Shown: positions 25,404 to 34,384, numbered from the stretch's first letter. The stretch is 64,000 nucleotides of DNA from Streptomyces sp. TLI_105 (GCF_900105415.1 NZ_FNSM01000001.1:7758001-7822000), one strand, 5' to 3'. Translations and numbers: made by a program. The notes: a model not told the origin generated them from the letters alone.

Positions 25404-26549
25404 GTGCGCAGAACCCCCTTCCGCGGCGCCGCAGTCCTGCTCGGCGCCGTAGTCCTGACCACCGTCACCGCCTGTGGCGCCGCTCCCGAGGGTGCGGCCG
25501 GCGCCGAGGGCGCGAAGTCGGCCACCGCGAAGTCGGCCAAGGACCTCGGAGGCGTGGACGCCCTCGCCAAGGCGGCGAAGCAGGAGGGCGCGCTGCACGT
25601 CATCGCCCTGCCGCCGGACTGGGCCAACTACGGCGAGCTGATCAAGGCGTTCGAGACGAAGTACGGGATCAAGGTCGAGAGCGAGAACCCGGACGCCTCC
25701 AGCGCCGACGAGATCGCCGCCGTCAAGTCCCGCAAGGGCCAGAAGCGCGCGCCCGACGTCCTCGACCTCGGCATCGCGTTCGCCCGCAGCGGCGCCGAGG
25801 AGGGTCTCTTCGCCCCGTACAAGGTCGAGGCATGGGACAAGATCCCCGCCGCCCAGAAGGACGCGGACGGTCGCTGGTACAACGACTACGGCGGCTACGT
25901 CTCCATCGGCTGCGACGCCAAGCGGATCCCGAACTGCCCCAAGACCTTCGCGGACCTCCTCAAGCCCGAGTACAAGGGCAAGGTCGCCCTCAACGGCAAC
26001 CCGACCAAGTCCGGGTCCGCCTTCGGCGGCGTGTACGCGGCCGCCCTCGCCAACAAGGGCTCCTTCGCGGACATCCAGCCCGGCATCGACTTCTTCGGCA
26101 CCCTGAAGAAGAGCGGCAACTTCATCCCCGTCGAGTCCACCCCGGCCACGGTCGAGAAGGGCGAGACGCCCATCAGCATCGACTGGGACTACCTCAACGC
26201 CGGCTACGCCGACCAGTTCGAGGGCAAGGGCGTCGACTGGCAGGTCACCGTCCCGACCGACGGCGTGTACGCGCAGTTCTACTCGCAGGCCGTCAGCAAG
26301 GACGCCCCGCACCCCGCCGCCGCCCGCCTCTGGATGGAGTTCCTCTACAGCACCGAAGGCCAGAACCTCTGGCTCAAGGGATACGCCCGGCCCGTCCTGC
26401 TGCCGGCCATGACCGCCGACGGCACCGCCGACAAGACGCTCACCGCCAAGCTGCCCGAGGTCGCCGGCACCCCCGCCTTCCCGGCCGCCGCCGAGCTCGA
26501 CAAGGCCAAGGCCTCCCTCGCCGAGAAGTGGGACAAGGCCCTCTCCTGA
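25404..26549 (+). CDS. ABC importer solute-binding lipoprotein (PotD/AEP/iron-type family)
   Basis: 381 residues. GTG start with GGAGAA just upstream; lipobox LTTVTAC fixes the mature Cys near residue 23. The binding domain resembles family-1 extracellular binding proteins of the spermidine/putrescine, Fe(III) and 2-aminoethylphosphonate class (LPPDWANYGELIKAFETKYG, GRWYNDYGGYVSIGCDAKRI, FYSQAVSKDAPHPAAARLWM). Two extra Cys near IGCDAKRIPNC may form a disulfide. First gene of a five-gene operon of overlapping genes; substrate uncertain. Confidence 0.92.
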   Translation: MRRTPFRGAAVLLGAVVLTTVTACGAAPEGAAGAEGAKSATAKSAKDLGGVDALAKAAKQEGALHVIALPPDWANYGELIKAFETKYGIKVESENPDASSADEIAAVKSRKGQKRAPDVLDLGIAFARSGAEEGLFAPYKVEAWDKIPAAQKDADGRWYNDYGGYVSIGCDAKRIPNCPKTFADLLKPEYKGKVALNGNPTKSGSAFGGVYAAALANKGSFADIQPGIDFFGTLKKSGNFIPVESTPATVEKGETPISIDWDYLNAGYADQFEGKGVDWQVTVPTDGVYAQFYSQAVSKDAPHPAAARLWMEFLYSTEGQNLWLKGYARPVLLPAMTADGTADKTLTAKLPEVAGTPAFPAAAELDKAKASLAEKWDKALS

Positions 26550-27442
26550 TGTCCTCAGCCACCCCCACCACGGGAACCGCCGGCGGCACCGGCCGCCGGC
26601 GGCGCGGCCCGCGCACCTGGCTCGCCGCCCTCCCCCTGATCGCCTTCACGGCCCTCGCCTTCGGACTGCCCCTCGGCGCACTCCTGTACGGCGCCGTGAC
26701 CCGCACCGACCCCGCCACCGGCACCACCGCCCTCACCGGCGAGCACCTGAGCCGCTCGCTCCAGGGCCCCTACCTCGGCTCGCTCCTCGGCAGCCTGCAA
26801 CTCTCCGCGCTCACCGCCCTGATCGGCTCGGTCCTCGGCGTCCTCATCGCCCAGGCCGTCGTCACCTCCCGGTCCCGGGCCCTGCGCGGCGCCGTCCTCA
26901 CCGCCTCCGGGGTCCTCGCCAACTTCGGCGGCGTCCCCCTCGCGTTCGCGTTCATCGCGACCGTCGGCATCTCCGGCGTGGTCACCCAGCTCGCCGACCT
27001 GACCGACCTCGGCTGGAACCTGTACTCCTTCGGCGGCCTCGCCGTCGTCTACCTGTACTTCCTCGTCCCCCTCATGGTCCTGGTGATCCTGCCCGCCCTC
27101 GACGGCCTGCGCCCCCAGTGGCGCGAGGCCGCGCAGAACGCGGGCGCCGGCGGATGGCAGTACTGGCGCCACGTCGGCATCCCGGTCCTCGCGCCCTCGC
27201 TGCTCGGCGGGTTCGTGCTGCTCTTCGGCAGCGCCTTCGCCGCCCACGCCACCGCCGCGGCGCTCGTCGGCGGCTCCGTACCCCTCGTCACCCTGAAGAT
27301 CGCGGACGCCCTCTCCGGCAACGTCCTGGTCGGCCAGGAGAACGTGGCGCTCGCCCTCGGCCTCGACATGATCCTGATCGCCGGCCTGGTCATGGCGGTC
27401 CACCTCCCCCTCCAGCGCAGGAGCGCCCGATGGCTGCGATGA
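26549..27442 (+). CDS. ABC importer permease subunit 1
   Basis: 297 residues with about six transmembrane helices. The EAA loop is REAAQNAGAGGWQYWRHVGIPVL, the contact with the ATPase. The ATG overlaps the binding-protein stop (TGATG). Belongs to the same spermidine/AEP/iron-type family as its partners. Confidence 0.92.
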   Translation: MSSATPTTGTAGGTGRRRRGPRTWLAALPLIAFTALAFGLPLGALLYGAVTRTDPATGTTALTGEHLSRSLQGPYLGSLLGSLQLSALTALIGSVLGVLIAQAVVTSRSRALRGAVLTASGVLANFGGVPLAFAFIATVGISGVVTQLADLTDLGWNLYSFGGLAVVYLYFLVPLMVLVILPALDGLRPQWREAAQNAGAGGWQYWRHVGIPVLAPSLLGGFVLLFGSAFAAHATAAALVGGSVPLVTLKIADALSGNVLVGQENVALALGLDMILIAGLVMAVHLPLQRRSARWLR

Positions 27443-28353
27443 CCCCCACCGCCCCGGACGTCACCCCGGAGCCCGGGGCGCGGACAGCGGACCGGACCAC
27501 CGCTCCCGTACGGATCCGGCGCCGCCCCCGCCCGTGGCGCGGCCTCGTCCTCGGCCTCGGCGGCGCCTACTTCCTCGTCCCGCTCGTCGCCTCGTTCGTG
27601 TTCACCGTGCACACCCCCGGCCAGGGCGTCTCCTTCGAGGCGTACACCGCGCTGCTCTCCGCCGACGGGTTCACCGAGAGCCTGCTGCTGTCCCTCGGCC
27701 TCGCCGCCGCCACCATCGCGCTCGCCCTGCTGCTCGCGGTGCCCGCCCTGGTGGCCGTCCGGCTCGGCGCACCGCGCCTGCGGCCGGTCGTCGAGGTGAT
27801 GTGCACGCTGCCGCTCGTGGTGCCGCCCATCGCGCTCGTCACCGGGATCAGCACCGTACTGCGCTGGGGCCCCGACCACCTGTCGCGGACCCCGCTCTAC
27901 CAGACGTTCCTCGCGGTCCAGGACGAGGACTTCCCCCTCGTCCTGGTCCTCGCCTACACCGTCATGGCCCTGCCGTTCGTGTACCGCTCCCTCGACGCGG
28001 GACTGCGCGCCGTCGACGTCCCCACGCTCGTCGAGGCCGCCCGCAACTGCGGGGCGTCCTGGCCGTACGTCATGCTCCGGGTGGTCCTGCCCAACCTGCG
28101 CTCCTCGCTCGCCGGCGCCGCGTTCCTCACCCTGGCGCTCGTCCTCGGCGAGTTCACCACCGCCTCCGTCCTCGGCTTCCGTCCGTTCGCCGTGTGGATC
28201 GTCTCCATCTCCGGCGCCCAGGCCCGCGTGTCGGTGGCCGTCTCCCTCCTGAGCCTCCTCATCACCTGGCTGCTGCTCCTCGTCCTGTCCCGGGCCGGGA
28301 CGGCCCCGGCCGGCGCGCCCGGCGCCCCCCGCACCTCCCGCAAGGAGTCCTGA
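27430..28353 (+). CDS. ABC importer permease subunit 2
   Basis: 307 residues, about six helices, EAA loop VEAARNCGASWPYVMLRVVLP. Two in-frame ATGs exist; 27430 is chosen because AGGAG lies 6 bases upstream, giving a 13-base overlap with the previous gene (27439 would be 15 bases away). Hetero-dimer partner of the preceding permease. Confidence 0.9.
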   Translation: MAAMTPTAPDVTPEPGARTADRTTAPVRIRRRPRPWRGLVLGLGGAYFLVPLVASFVFTVHTPGQGVSFEAYTALLSADGFTESLLLSLGLAAATIALALLLAVPALVAVRLGAPRLRPVVEVMCTLPLVVPPIALVTGISTVLRWGPDHLSRTPLYQTFLAVQDEDFPLVLVLAYTVMALPFVYRSLDAGLRAVDVPTLVEAARNCGASWPYVMLRVVLPNLRSSLAGAAFLTLALVLGEFTTASVLGFRPFAVWIVSISGAQARVSVAVSLLSLLITWLLLLVLSRAGTAPAGAPGAPRTSRKES

Positions 28354-28356
28354 CCC

Positions 28357-29442
28357 ATGACCTCTGCCACAGCGGAACGGACGGAGTCCACCGCCGCCAC
28401 CGGCGCGCGCGTCGAATTCCGCGGCCTGCGCCGCGCGTTCGGCACCACCGTCGCCCTCGACGGCCTCGACCTGACCGTCGGGCCGGGCGAGCTCCTCGCG
28501 CTCCTCGGCCCCTCGGGCTGCGGCAAGACCACCGCGCTGCGGGTCCTCGCCGGCTTCGAACGCCCCGACTCCGGCGAGGTCCTCGTGGACGGGACGGACA
28601 TCACCCACGTGCCGGCCAACCGCCGCGACGCCGGCATGGTCTTCCAGTCGTACAGCCTCTTCCCCAACCTCACCGCCCGCGACAACGTCGCCTTCGGCCT
28701 CCGCGTCCGCAAGGCCAAGGCGGCCGAGCGCCACGCCCGCGCCGCCGAACTCCTCGACCTGGTCGGCCTGCCCGAGCACGGCGACCGCTACCCGCACCAG
28801 ATGTCCGGCGGCCAGCAGCAGCGCGTCGCCCTGGCACGGGCCCTCGCCCTGCGCCCCCGCGTCCTGCTCCTGGACGAACCCCTCTCCGCGCTCGACGCCA
28901 AGGTCCGGCTCAGCCTGCGCGAGGAGATCCGGCGGCTCCAGCTCTCCCTCGGCATCACCACCGTGTTCGTCACCCACGACCAGGAGGAGGCGCTCTCCAT
29001 GGCGGACCGCGTCGCCGTCCTCAACGCCGGGAAGCTGGAGCAGTGCGCGGCCCCGGCCGAGCTGTACCGCCGGCCGGCGACCGCCTTCGTCGCCGAGTTC
29101 GTCGGCACCATGAACCGCCTGCCGGGCCGCCTCACCGACTCCGGACTCGTGGAGGCGGCGGGCAGCCGGCTCCCCGTCGACGGCGACGTCCCCGGCACCC
29201 GCGACGTCGAGGTGCTCGTCCGCCCCGAGAACGTCACCGTGACCGCCGACACCGACGGCGAGGCCGTGGTCCTCTCCACCTCCTTCTTCGGATCCGTCAC
29301 CCGCGTCCACCTCGACCACCGCGGTACGACGGTCAAGGCCGACCTCCCGTCACGCGACGCGGGCGAACTGACTCCGGGGACCCGCGCCACCGTCGGCCTC
29401 GCCCCGCACCCCGCGCTCGTCGTCCCGAAGGCGGAGCGGTGA
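28357..29442 (+). CDS. ABC importer ATP-binding subunit
   Basis: 361 residues. Walker A GPSGCGKTT, signature MSGGQQQRVALARAL, Walker B VLLLDEP with the following catalytic segment, switch His in FVTHDQEEAL. A C-terminal TOBE-like region (about 260-361) is typical of PotA/FbpC-type ATPases and may bind a regulatory ligand. AAGGAGT precedes the ATG within the end of the permease gene. Confidence 0.94.
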   Translation: MTSATAERTESTAATGARVEFRGLRRAFGTTVALDGLDLTVGPGELLALLGPSGCGKTTALRVLAGFERPDSGEVLVDGTDITHVPANRRDAGMVFQSYSLFPNLTARDNVAFGLRVRKAKAAERHARAAELLDLVGLPEHGDRYPHQMSGGQQQRVALARALALRPRVLLLDEPLSALDAKVRLSLREEIRRLQLSLGITTVFVTHDQEEALSMADRVAVLNAGKLEQCAAPAELYRRPATAFVAEFVGTMNRLPGRLTDSGLVEAAGSRLPVDGDVPGTRDVEVLVRPENVTVTADTDGEAVVLSTSFFGSVTRVHLDHRGTTVKADLPSRDAGELTPGTRATVGLAPHPALVVPKAER

Positions 29443-30140
29443 CCGCACTCGCCGCCGTCCTCTTCGACATGGACGGCACCCTCGTCGACACCGAGGTCCT
29501 GTGGTGGGAGGCCACGGAGGAGGTCGCCGCCCGGCTTGGACACCGGCTCACGCGGACCGACGCGCCCGAGGTCGTCGGACGCGCGGTCGAGGACACCGCC
29601 GCGCACCTCGTACGGACCACCGGCACGCGCGACCCGGACGGTGTCGTGACGGCGCTGACCACCGCCTTCCAGCGGCGCGTCGACGAGGGCGCGCCGATGC
29701 GCCCGGGAGCGGACCGCCTCCTGGCCGAACTGGAGCGGGCGGAACTGCCGTTCGCGCTCGTCAGCGCCTCACCCCGGTCGGTGGTCGACTCGGTCGTCGG
29801 CGGCGCGCTCGCGCACGTCCCCTTCGCCCTCACGCTCTCCGCCGACGACACCGTACGGACCAAGCCGCACCCCGACCCGTACCGGACGGCCGCCCGGCGG
29901 CTCGGCGTCCCGGCGGCGGCGTGCGTGGCCGTCGAGGACTCGCCGGACGGAACGGCCTCGGCCGACGCCGCCGGCTGCACCGTCCTGGTCGTCCCCTCCC
30001 TCCTGCCGGTGCCACCGGGCCCCGGCCGGATCTTCGCGGACAGCCTGGAGGACGTGTCCCTCGACGGCCTGCGCCGCCACGTCCGGGACGGAGCGGCCGC
30101 CCGGAGCGGAGAGCCGCCGGAGCGGGGGCACGGCGGCTGA
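29439..30140 (+). CDS. HAD-superfamily phosphatase (beta-PGM/phosphoglycolate-phosphatase-like)
   Basis: 233 residues; GTG start overlaps the ATPase stop. Asp10 and Asp12 in DMDGT are the nucleophile and acid/base; motif II is VSASPRS, the motif III Lys is in RTKPHPDPY and motif IV is VAVEDSPDG. It has the helical cap of subgroup IA. The phosphonatase signature (DWAGT) is absent, so it is not a phosphonoacetaldehyde hydrolase. Its operon position implies that the imported compound is, or becomes, a phosphate ester. Confidence 0.88.
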   Translation: MTALAAVLFDMDGTLVDTEVLWWEATEEVAARLGHRLTRTDAPEVVGRAVEDTAAHLVRTTGTRDPDGVVTALTTAFQRRVDEGAPMRPGADRLLAELERAELPFALVSASPRSVVDSVVGGALAHVPFALTLSADDTVRTKPHPDPYRTAARRLGVPAAACVAVEDSPDGTASADAAGCTVLVVPSLLPVPPGPGRIFADSLEDVSLDGLRRHVRDGAAARSGEPPERGHGG

Positions 30141-30156
30141 TCCGAACGCACGCGAC

Positions 30157-30193
30157 GGGCCCGTCCCGGGATCGGAGAACCCCGGGACGGCCC
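30157..30193. terminator. bidirectional stem-loop between convergent genes
   Basis: GGGCC(C)GTCCCGGG pairs with CCCGGGACGGCCC around a 10-base loop, with one bulged C. It lies between the HAD gene (+) and the AhpD-like gene (-). No U-run, as is common in Streptomyces. Confidence 0.6.
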
Positions 30194-30210
30194 CGCGCCC
30201 CTTCCGCCGG

Positions 30211-30690
30211 TCAGCCGGCCGTACGGGCGAACAAGCCGGGCTCGTACGAACCGCCGGGCTGTCGCACGATCACGCTCATCCGGGTGGCCGCGTTGATCAG
30301 GGCGACCACACAGACCAGCGCGCCGACCTGGTCGTCGTCGTAGTGCTTGCGCACCTCGGCCCAGGTCTCGTCGGACACACCGTGGTCACCGAGGCGGGTG
30401 CCCTCCTCGGCGAGCGCCAGCGCGGCCCGCTCGGCCTCGGTGAACACGGTGCTGTGCCGCCAGGCGGCGACCAGGCCGAGCCGGACCGCGGTCTCACCCT
30501 CGGCCGCGGCCTCCTTGGCGTGTGCGTCCACGCAGAATCCGCAGCCGTTGATCTGGCCGACCCGAAGCTGCACCAGCTCCCGCAGGGACTTCGGCAGCGT
30601 CGACTCCTCCAGGGCCGAGGAGGTGTTGTAGAACCGCTTGGCGACCTTCGCGGAGGTCGGGCTGTCGAACAGGTTGAAACGGGGTTCCAT
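30211..30690 (-). CDS. carboxymuconolactone decarboxylase / AhpD-like protein
   Basis: 159 residues from the ATG at 30690 (GAGGAC upstream). The AhpD core is LRELVQLRVGQINGCGFCVDAHAKEA with Cys50-x-x-Cys53 and His57, the redox motif of alkylhydroperoxidase-type CMD proteins. It is divergent to an ECF41 sigma factor, and its promoter (30742-30768) has the same layout as the sigma gene's own. CMD proteins are known partners of ECF41 sigma factors. Likely role: oxidative or electrophile defence. Confidence 0.93.
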   Translation of the reverse strand: MEPRFNLFDSPTSAKVAKRFYNTSSALEESTLPKSLRELVQLRVGQINGCGFCVDAHAKEAAAEGETAVRLGLVAAWRHSTVFTEAERAALALAEEGTRLGDHGVSDETWAEVRKHYDDDQVGALVCVVALINAATRMSVIVRQPGGSYEPGLFARTAG

Positions 30691-30741
30691 GATGGCGTCC
30701 TCACTCGTGGTGTCGTGTGCTGCCCCGCTGGGCGAACACAA

Positions 30742-30768
30742 GACGCCGGCGCCCCGATCCGTGTGACG
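30742..30768 (-). promoter_or_regulatory. ECF41-type promoter of the AhpD-like gene
   Basis: Minus strand CGTCACA (30768-30762), 16 bases, CGTC (30745-30742). The known ECF41 consensus is TGTCACA about 16 bases before CGTC. The predicted leader is about 45 bases. Confidence 0.7.
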
Positions 30769-30802
30769 GCACGGCGCTGTGGCGTGGATCACCGGAGGCG
30801 GG

Positions 30803-30829
30803 TGTCACGGAACGGCGGCGGCCGGCGTC
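30803..30829 (+). promoter_or_regulatory. ECF41-type autoregulatory promoter of the sigma gene
   Basis: TGTCACG (30803-30809), 16 bases, CGTC (30826-30829). Spacing is identical to the divergent promoter at 30742-30768. It lies about 40 bases before the sigma-factor ATG. Confidence 0.7.
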
Positions 30830-30871
30830 TGGTGCACGGCGCACCGGAGAGCGAACGGGCAGGAGCCGGCG

Positions 30872-31765
30872 ATGAACGACCCAAGGAACAACGACGCGAT
30901 GCGTGACGTCACCGAGGCGTTCGTCGCCCACCGCAGACTGCTCTTCACCGTCGCCTACGAGATGCTCGGCTCGGCCGCCGACGCCGAGGACGTCCTGCAG
31001 GAGACCTGGTTGCGGTGGGCGGGAGTCGATCCCGGCACCGTACGGGATCCGCGCGCGTACCTGGTCCGGATCACCACCCGCCAGGCACTGACCCATCTGC
31101 GCACGCTCGGCCGCCGCAAGGAGTCCTACCTCGGCCCCTGGCTGCCCGAGCCGCTGCTGACCGCGCCCGACGTCGCCGAGGACGCCGAGCTCGCCGAGAG
31201 CGTCTCGATGGCGATGCTGCTCGTCCTCGAGACCCTCACCCCCACCGAACGCGCGGTGTTCGTCCTGCGCGAGGTGTTCGACCTGGCGTACGACGAGATC
31301 GCCCAAGCCGTCGACAGGACGCCGGCCGCGGTCCGCCAGATCGCCCACCGGGCGCGCGCCCACGTCGCCGCGCGCCGACCGCGCAACATCGCTTCCGCAG
31401 GGGAGACCCGCCGCACCGTCGAGGCGTTCCGCCGGGCCGTCGAGACGGGCGACCTGCGGCGCCTGCTCGAAGTCCTCGCACCCGACGTCGTCCTGCTGAC
31501 CGACGGCGGCGGAGTCGTACGGGCCGCCCTGGCGCCCGTCGTGGGAGCCGACGAGGTGGCACGGGTCCTCGGCAGGATCGGCGCCGCGGCGGTGCTCCAG
31601 CCGGCCCGGATCAACGGCGATCCGGCGCTGATCGTCCACCTGGACGGAGAGGTCGACGCCGTCCTCGCGATGCGCGTCGACGACGGCCTCATCACCGGCC
31701 TCTACGCCGTGCGCAACCCCGAGAAGCTCGCGTACCTGGACGGGGAGACCGCCCTGAGCCGCTGA
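30872..31765 (+). CDS. ECF41-group sigma factor with SnoaL-like C-terminal domain
   Basis: 297 residues; ATG with AGGAG 7 bases upstream. Sigma region 2 (LLFTVAYEMLGSAADAEDVL, ETWLRW) and region 4 (TPTERAVFVLREVFDLAYDE, AVRQIAHRARAHV) are followed by a C-terminal NTF2/SnoaL-like domain (about 175-290) containing RNPEKL, the counterpart of the NPDKL motif that modulates ECF41 activity in place of an anti-sigma factor. The gene and the divergent AhpD-like gene both have ECF41-type promoters, so a self-contained oxidative-stress switch is inferred. Confidence 0.93.
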   Translation: MNDPRNNDAMRDVTEAFVAHRRLLFTVAYEMLGSAADAEDVLQETWLRWAGVDPGTVRDPRAYLVRITTRQALTHLRTLGRRKESYLGPWLPEPLLTAPDVAEDAELAESVSMAMLLVLETLTPTERAVFVLREVFDLAYDEIAQAVDRTPAAVRQIAHRARAHVAARRPRNIASAGETRRTVEAFRRAVETGDLRRLLEVLAPDVVLLTDGGGVVRAALAPVVGADEVARVLGRIGAAAVLQPARINGDPALIVHLDGEVDAVLAMRVDDGLITGLYAVRNPEKLAYLDGETALSR

Positions 31766-31847
31766 GCCCGCCCCTGTGGCAACGCCCCGACTGTCCCCCC
31801 GCCCCTCTCCTTCCTATGCTGGGGAAGGAGAGGTGAGGAGGGCCGCG

Positions 31848-32657
31848 ATGGCCGCCGTCGCCGTGCACAGCGCCGTCCTGGGGGAGGGGCGCCCCACGCT
31901 TCCGTACGCGGAAGCCGGCAGCCCAGGGAGCACACCGCTCGTCCTGGTGCACGGCTACCTGGACTCCTGGTGGACGTTCGAGCCGCTGCTGCGCCGCCTG
32001 CCTCCGGGCCTGCACGCGTACGCCCCCACCCAGCGCGGCCACGGCGACGCCGACAAGCCGCCCGACGGCTACCTCCCGGAGGACTTCGCCGAGGACCTGG
32101 TCGCGTTCATGGACGGCGTGGGCATCGAGCGAGCGGTACTGGTCGGCGGATCGAGCGGCGGGGTGCAGGCCCGTATCGTCGCGGGCCGCCGGCCGGACCG
32201 GGTGGCGGGCCTCGTCCTCCTCGGCGTCCCGGCCACCCTCGCCGACAAGCCGCAGGTCGTCCGATTCTGGGACACGGTCAGGGAGTTGCGGGATCCCGTG
32301 GACCCCGCACTCGCGGCGGAGCTCGCCGACGGCCTGACCGCGACCCCCATGGGACGCGGCTTCCTGAAGACCGTCGTCGACGAGAACCTCAAGGCCCCGG
32401 CCCACGTCTGGCGCGAGACCCTGCGCGGCCTCCTGGAGACCGACCTCCGGGCCACCCTCTCCGGCATCCTCGTCCCCACCCTGGTCGTCTGGGGCGACCA
32501 GGACCCCCTCCTGACCCGCGAGGACCAGCGGACGATCCTCGACACGATTCCCGACTCCCGCCTCCTCGTCTACGAAGGCGTGGGCCACCTCGCGTACTGG
32601 GAGGCTCCCGAGCGCGTGCTCCGTGACCTGGCGGACTTCCTGGCCGACCGGGCGTGA
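31848..32657 (+). CDS. alpha/beta-hydrolase fold enzyme
   Basis: 269 residues; ATG after GAGGAGGGCCGCG. The oxyanion motif is VLVHGYLDSWW, the nucleophile elbow GGSSGGVQ (Ser), the acid is in VVWGDQDPL and the catalytic His in VGHLAYWE. Most like epoxide-hydrolase/haloalkane-dehalogenase-type hydrolases of unknown substrate. It follows the sigma gene by about 80 bases with its own possible -10 (TATGCT, 31815-31820). Confidence 0.9.
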   Translation: MAAVAVHSAVLGEGRPTLPYAEAGSPGSTPLVLVHGYLDSWWTFEPLLRRLPPGLHAYAPTQRGHGDADKPPDGYLPEDFAEDLVAFMDGVGIERAVLVGGSSGGVQARIVAGRRPDRVAGLVLLGVPATLADKPQVVRFWDTVRELRDPVDPALAAELADGLTATPMGRGFLKTVVDENLKAPAHVWRETLRGLLETDLRATLSGILVPTLVVWGDQDPLLTREDQRTILDTIPDSRLLVYEGVGHLAYWEAPERVLRDLADFLADRA

Positions 32658-32667
32658 GGCCCGAGGG

Positions 32668-33204
32668 TCAGTACCGGTCCGCGCCGGACAGGGCGTCGGT
32701 GATCAGACGGGTGGCGAAGTCGCGGTCGTCGGTGATCCGGTTGATGACCTCCGCCAGGAGGAAGGCGGTGGCCTCCAGGGGGTTCATCTCCTCCCGGGTC
32801 CAGTCCCCGTACTGTGCGCGCCACAGGCTCGGGCTGAGGCCGGTGCCCGCCGCGATGGCCAGGCCGGCCATGGTGGGGACGGCCTCGGGCCGGATGCTTC
32901 CGGGCATCCGGAGCATCGTGGTCACGAGGTTGGGCACGACGTACTCGACCACGTCCTTGTCGTGCTCCTCGCAGGCCATCCGCAGCCACTTCATGTACAT
33001 GAAGATGATCGTGCACACGCCGTCCAGGAGGTCCTGGGCACCCGTGGGCCCCAGGGAGGCGGTGAACTGCTCGTCCAGCATCCGCTGTTCGGGATCGACC
33101 TCGGTCCTGCCGTCGTAGATGGCCCTGAGCCGGGAGTCGATCAGCATCATCGCCGCACTCACATCACCGGCGGGGGCGTACTGGGGGTCGCAGGACGACG
33201 GCAC
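32668..33204 (-). CDS. alpha-helical protein of unknown function
   Basis: 178 residues from the GTG at 33204, chosen for GAGGAGG six bases upstream; a TTG at 33243 is the alternative. Predicted all-helical and acidic (MLIDSRLRAIYDGRTEVDPE, FMYMKWLRMACEEHDKD). No signal peptide, no membrane segment and no family that I recognise. It ends convergent to the alpha/beta hydrolase gene, 10 bases away. Confidence 0.6.
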   Translation of the reverse strand: MPSSCDPQYAPAGDVSAAMMLIDSRLRAIYDGRTEVDPEQRMLDEQFTASLGPTGAQDLLDGVCTIIFMYMKWLRMACEEHDKDVVEYVVPNLVTTMLRMPGSIRPEAVPTMAGLAIAAGTGLSPSLWRAQYGDWTREEMNPLEATAFLLAEVINRITDDRDFATRLITDALSGADRY

Positions 33205-33336
33205 AGGATCCTCCTCGGGCGGCCGCGGTCGGGCGGCCGGCAAGTCCGTACGCTAGACCGCCGACCGGGCGGGGGTCCGGCGAATCCCCGGGGAAGCCCC
33301 ACAGGGGTGACACCGGACGGAACGACGGCGCCCGGC

Positions 33337-33885
33337 TCAGACCTCGGGAAGGGAGGGATCGGGCGTCCACGGCCGGGGCGCGGTGACGGCCCAGCGCTCG
33401 TGGTCCCGCCAGTCCCCGTCGATGTAGAGATAGGCGGGCGACACCCCTTCGTAGCGGAAGCCCAGCCGCTGGACCAGGGCCAGGGACGCCTTGTTCGCCG
33501 GCTGGATGCAGGCCTCCAGCCGGTGCAGCCGCAGTTCGGTGAAGGCGTGCCGAAGGGCGAGGGCGACCCCTTCGGTCATGTATCCGGACCCCGCGGACGG
33601 GGCGAAGGCCGCGTAGCCGAGGGACGCTCCCTGGTAGCGGCCCCGGATGATCGAGTTGATGTTGACCGTGCCCGCGGCCTCGCCGGTCTCCCGGACACGG
33701 ATCAGGAACCCCAGGTTGGTGCCGTCGTCGAAGCGGCGCATCCAGTCCTGGAACGCCTCCGCCGTCGCGGGCAGTTGCATCCACGGCTGGTGCAGTGCGG
33801 AGCTGGCCCGCACGAGCGCGCAGAACTCGTCCTGATCGGAGCGGGTGAGCGGGCGTAGTTCGACCCGCGGCGTCGTCGTGAGCAT
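33337..33885 (-). CDS. GNAT acetyltransferase, RimJ/RimL-like
   Basis: 182 residues. The acetyl-CoA site lies in the segment GSGYMTEGVALALRHAFTEL, and RLEACIQPANKASLALVQRL, GFRYEGVSPAYLYIDG and DWRDHERWAV follow the RimJ/RimL pattern. These acetylate N-termini of proteins or small amines; the substrate is unknown. It lies just downstream (9 bases) of the cupin gene on the same strand. Confidence 0.92.
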   Translation of the reverse strand: MLTTTPRVELRPLTRSDQDEFCALVRASSALHQPWMQLPATAEAFQDWMRRFDDGTNLGFLIRVRETGEAAGTVNINSIIRGRYQGASLGYAAFAPSAGSGYMTEGVALALRHAFTELRLHRLEACIQPANKASLALVQRLGFRYEGVSPAYLYIDGDWRDHERWAVTAPRPWTPDPSLPEV

Positions 33886-33894
33886 GGACCCACG

Positions 33895-34317
33895 TTAGGG
33901 CCTGCCCTGCGGATCAGGGTCGGAGGGCCGGTACAGCTCGGGCACCGGGACCTTGATCGGTTCCTGGGTGGTGCGGGCGATCACGACGATCGCGGGCTCG
34001 TGCGGGTTCGGGTTCTCCTCGCGGTGGGGGACGAACGGGGGGACGAGGAAGAAGTCGCCGGGTGCGCCGGAGAGGCGGACCTCGCCGGCGCCGTCGTGGA
34101 AGACGAAGACGGGTCGGCCGCTGACCACGTAGATTCCCGCCTCCGAATCGCCGTGGTGGTGGTTGTCCGTAGAGCTGAGCGGCGGGTTCTCCACCAGCCC
34201 CATCCAGAGCCTCCTCGAACCGACCGTGCCGCCGCTGAGGGCGGCGTGGCCGTCGAGCCGACCGGAACGGACGTGGTGGACGCGGTCGTTCGGCGGGGTG
34301 TCGCCCTGGTTCGTCAT
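33895..34317 (-). CDS. small cupin-domain protein
   Basis: 140 residues from the ATG at 34317 (GGAGG 8 bases upstream). The first cupin motif appears as NHHHGDSEAGIYVVSGRPVF and the second as GDFFLVPPFVPHREENP. The His/Glu set suggests a bound metal. Single-domain cupins of this size act as binding proteins or isomerases/dioxygenases. The upstream region holds overlapping inverted repeats (34385-34410). Confidence 0.88.
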   Translation of the reverse strand: MTNQGDTPPNDRVHHVRSGRLDGHAALSGGTVGSRRLWMGLVENPPLSSTDNHHHGDSEAGIYVVSGRPVFVFHDGAGEVRLSGAPGDFFLVPPFVPHREENPNPHEPAIVVIARTTQEPIKVPVPELYRPSDPDPQGRP

Positions 34318-34384
34318 CGTGTGGTCCTCCGGGTTCTCGATGACCGTCGGTGGAACCACAGGCTGCGCCCGCAACATCCGGGGC

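Noticed and set aside
29439..30140. Phosphonoacetaldehyde hydrolase (PhnX) for an aminoethylphosphonate operon
   Set aside because: The HAD protein has DMDGT, not the DWAGT-type motif, and no PhnW-like transaminase gene is present.
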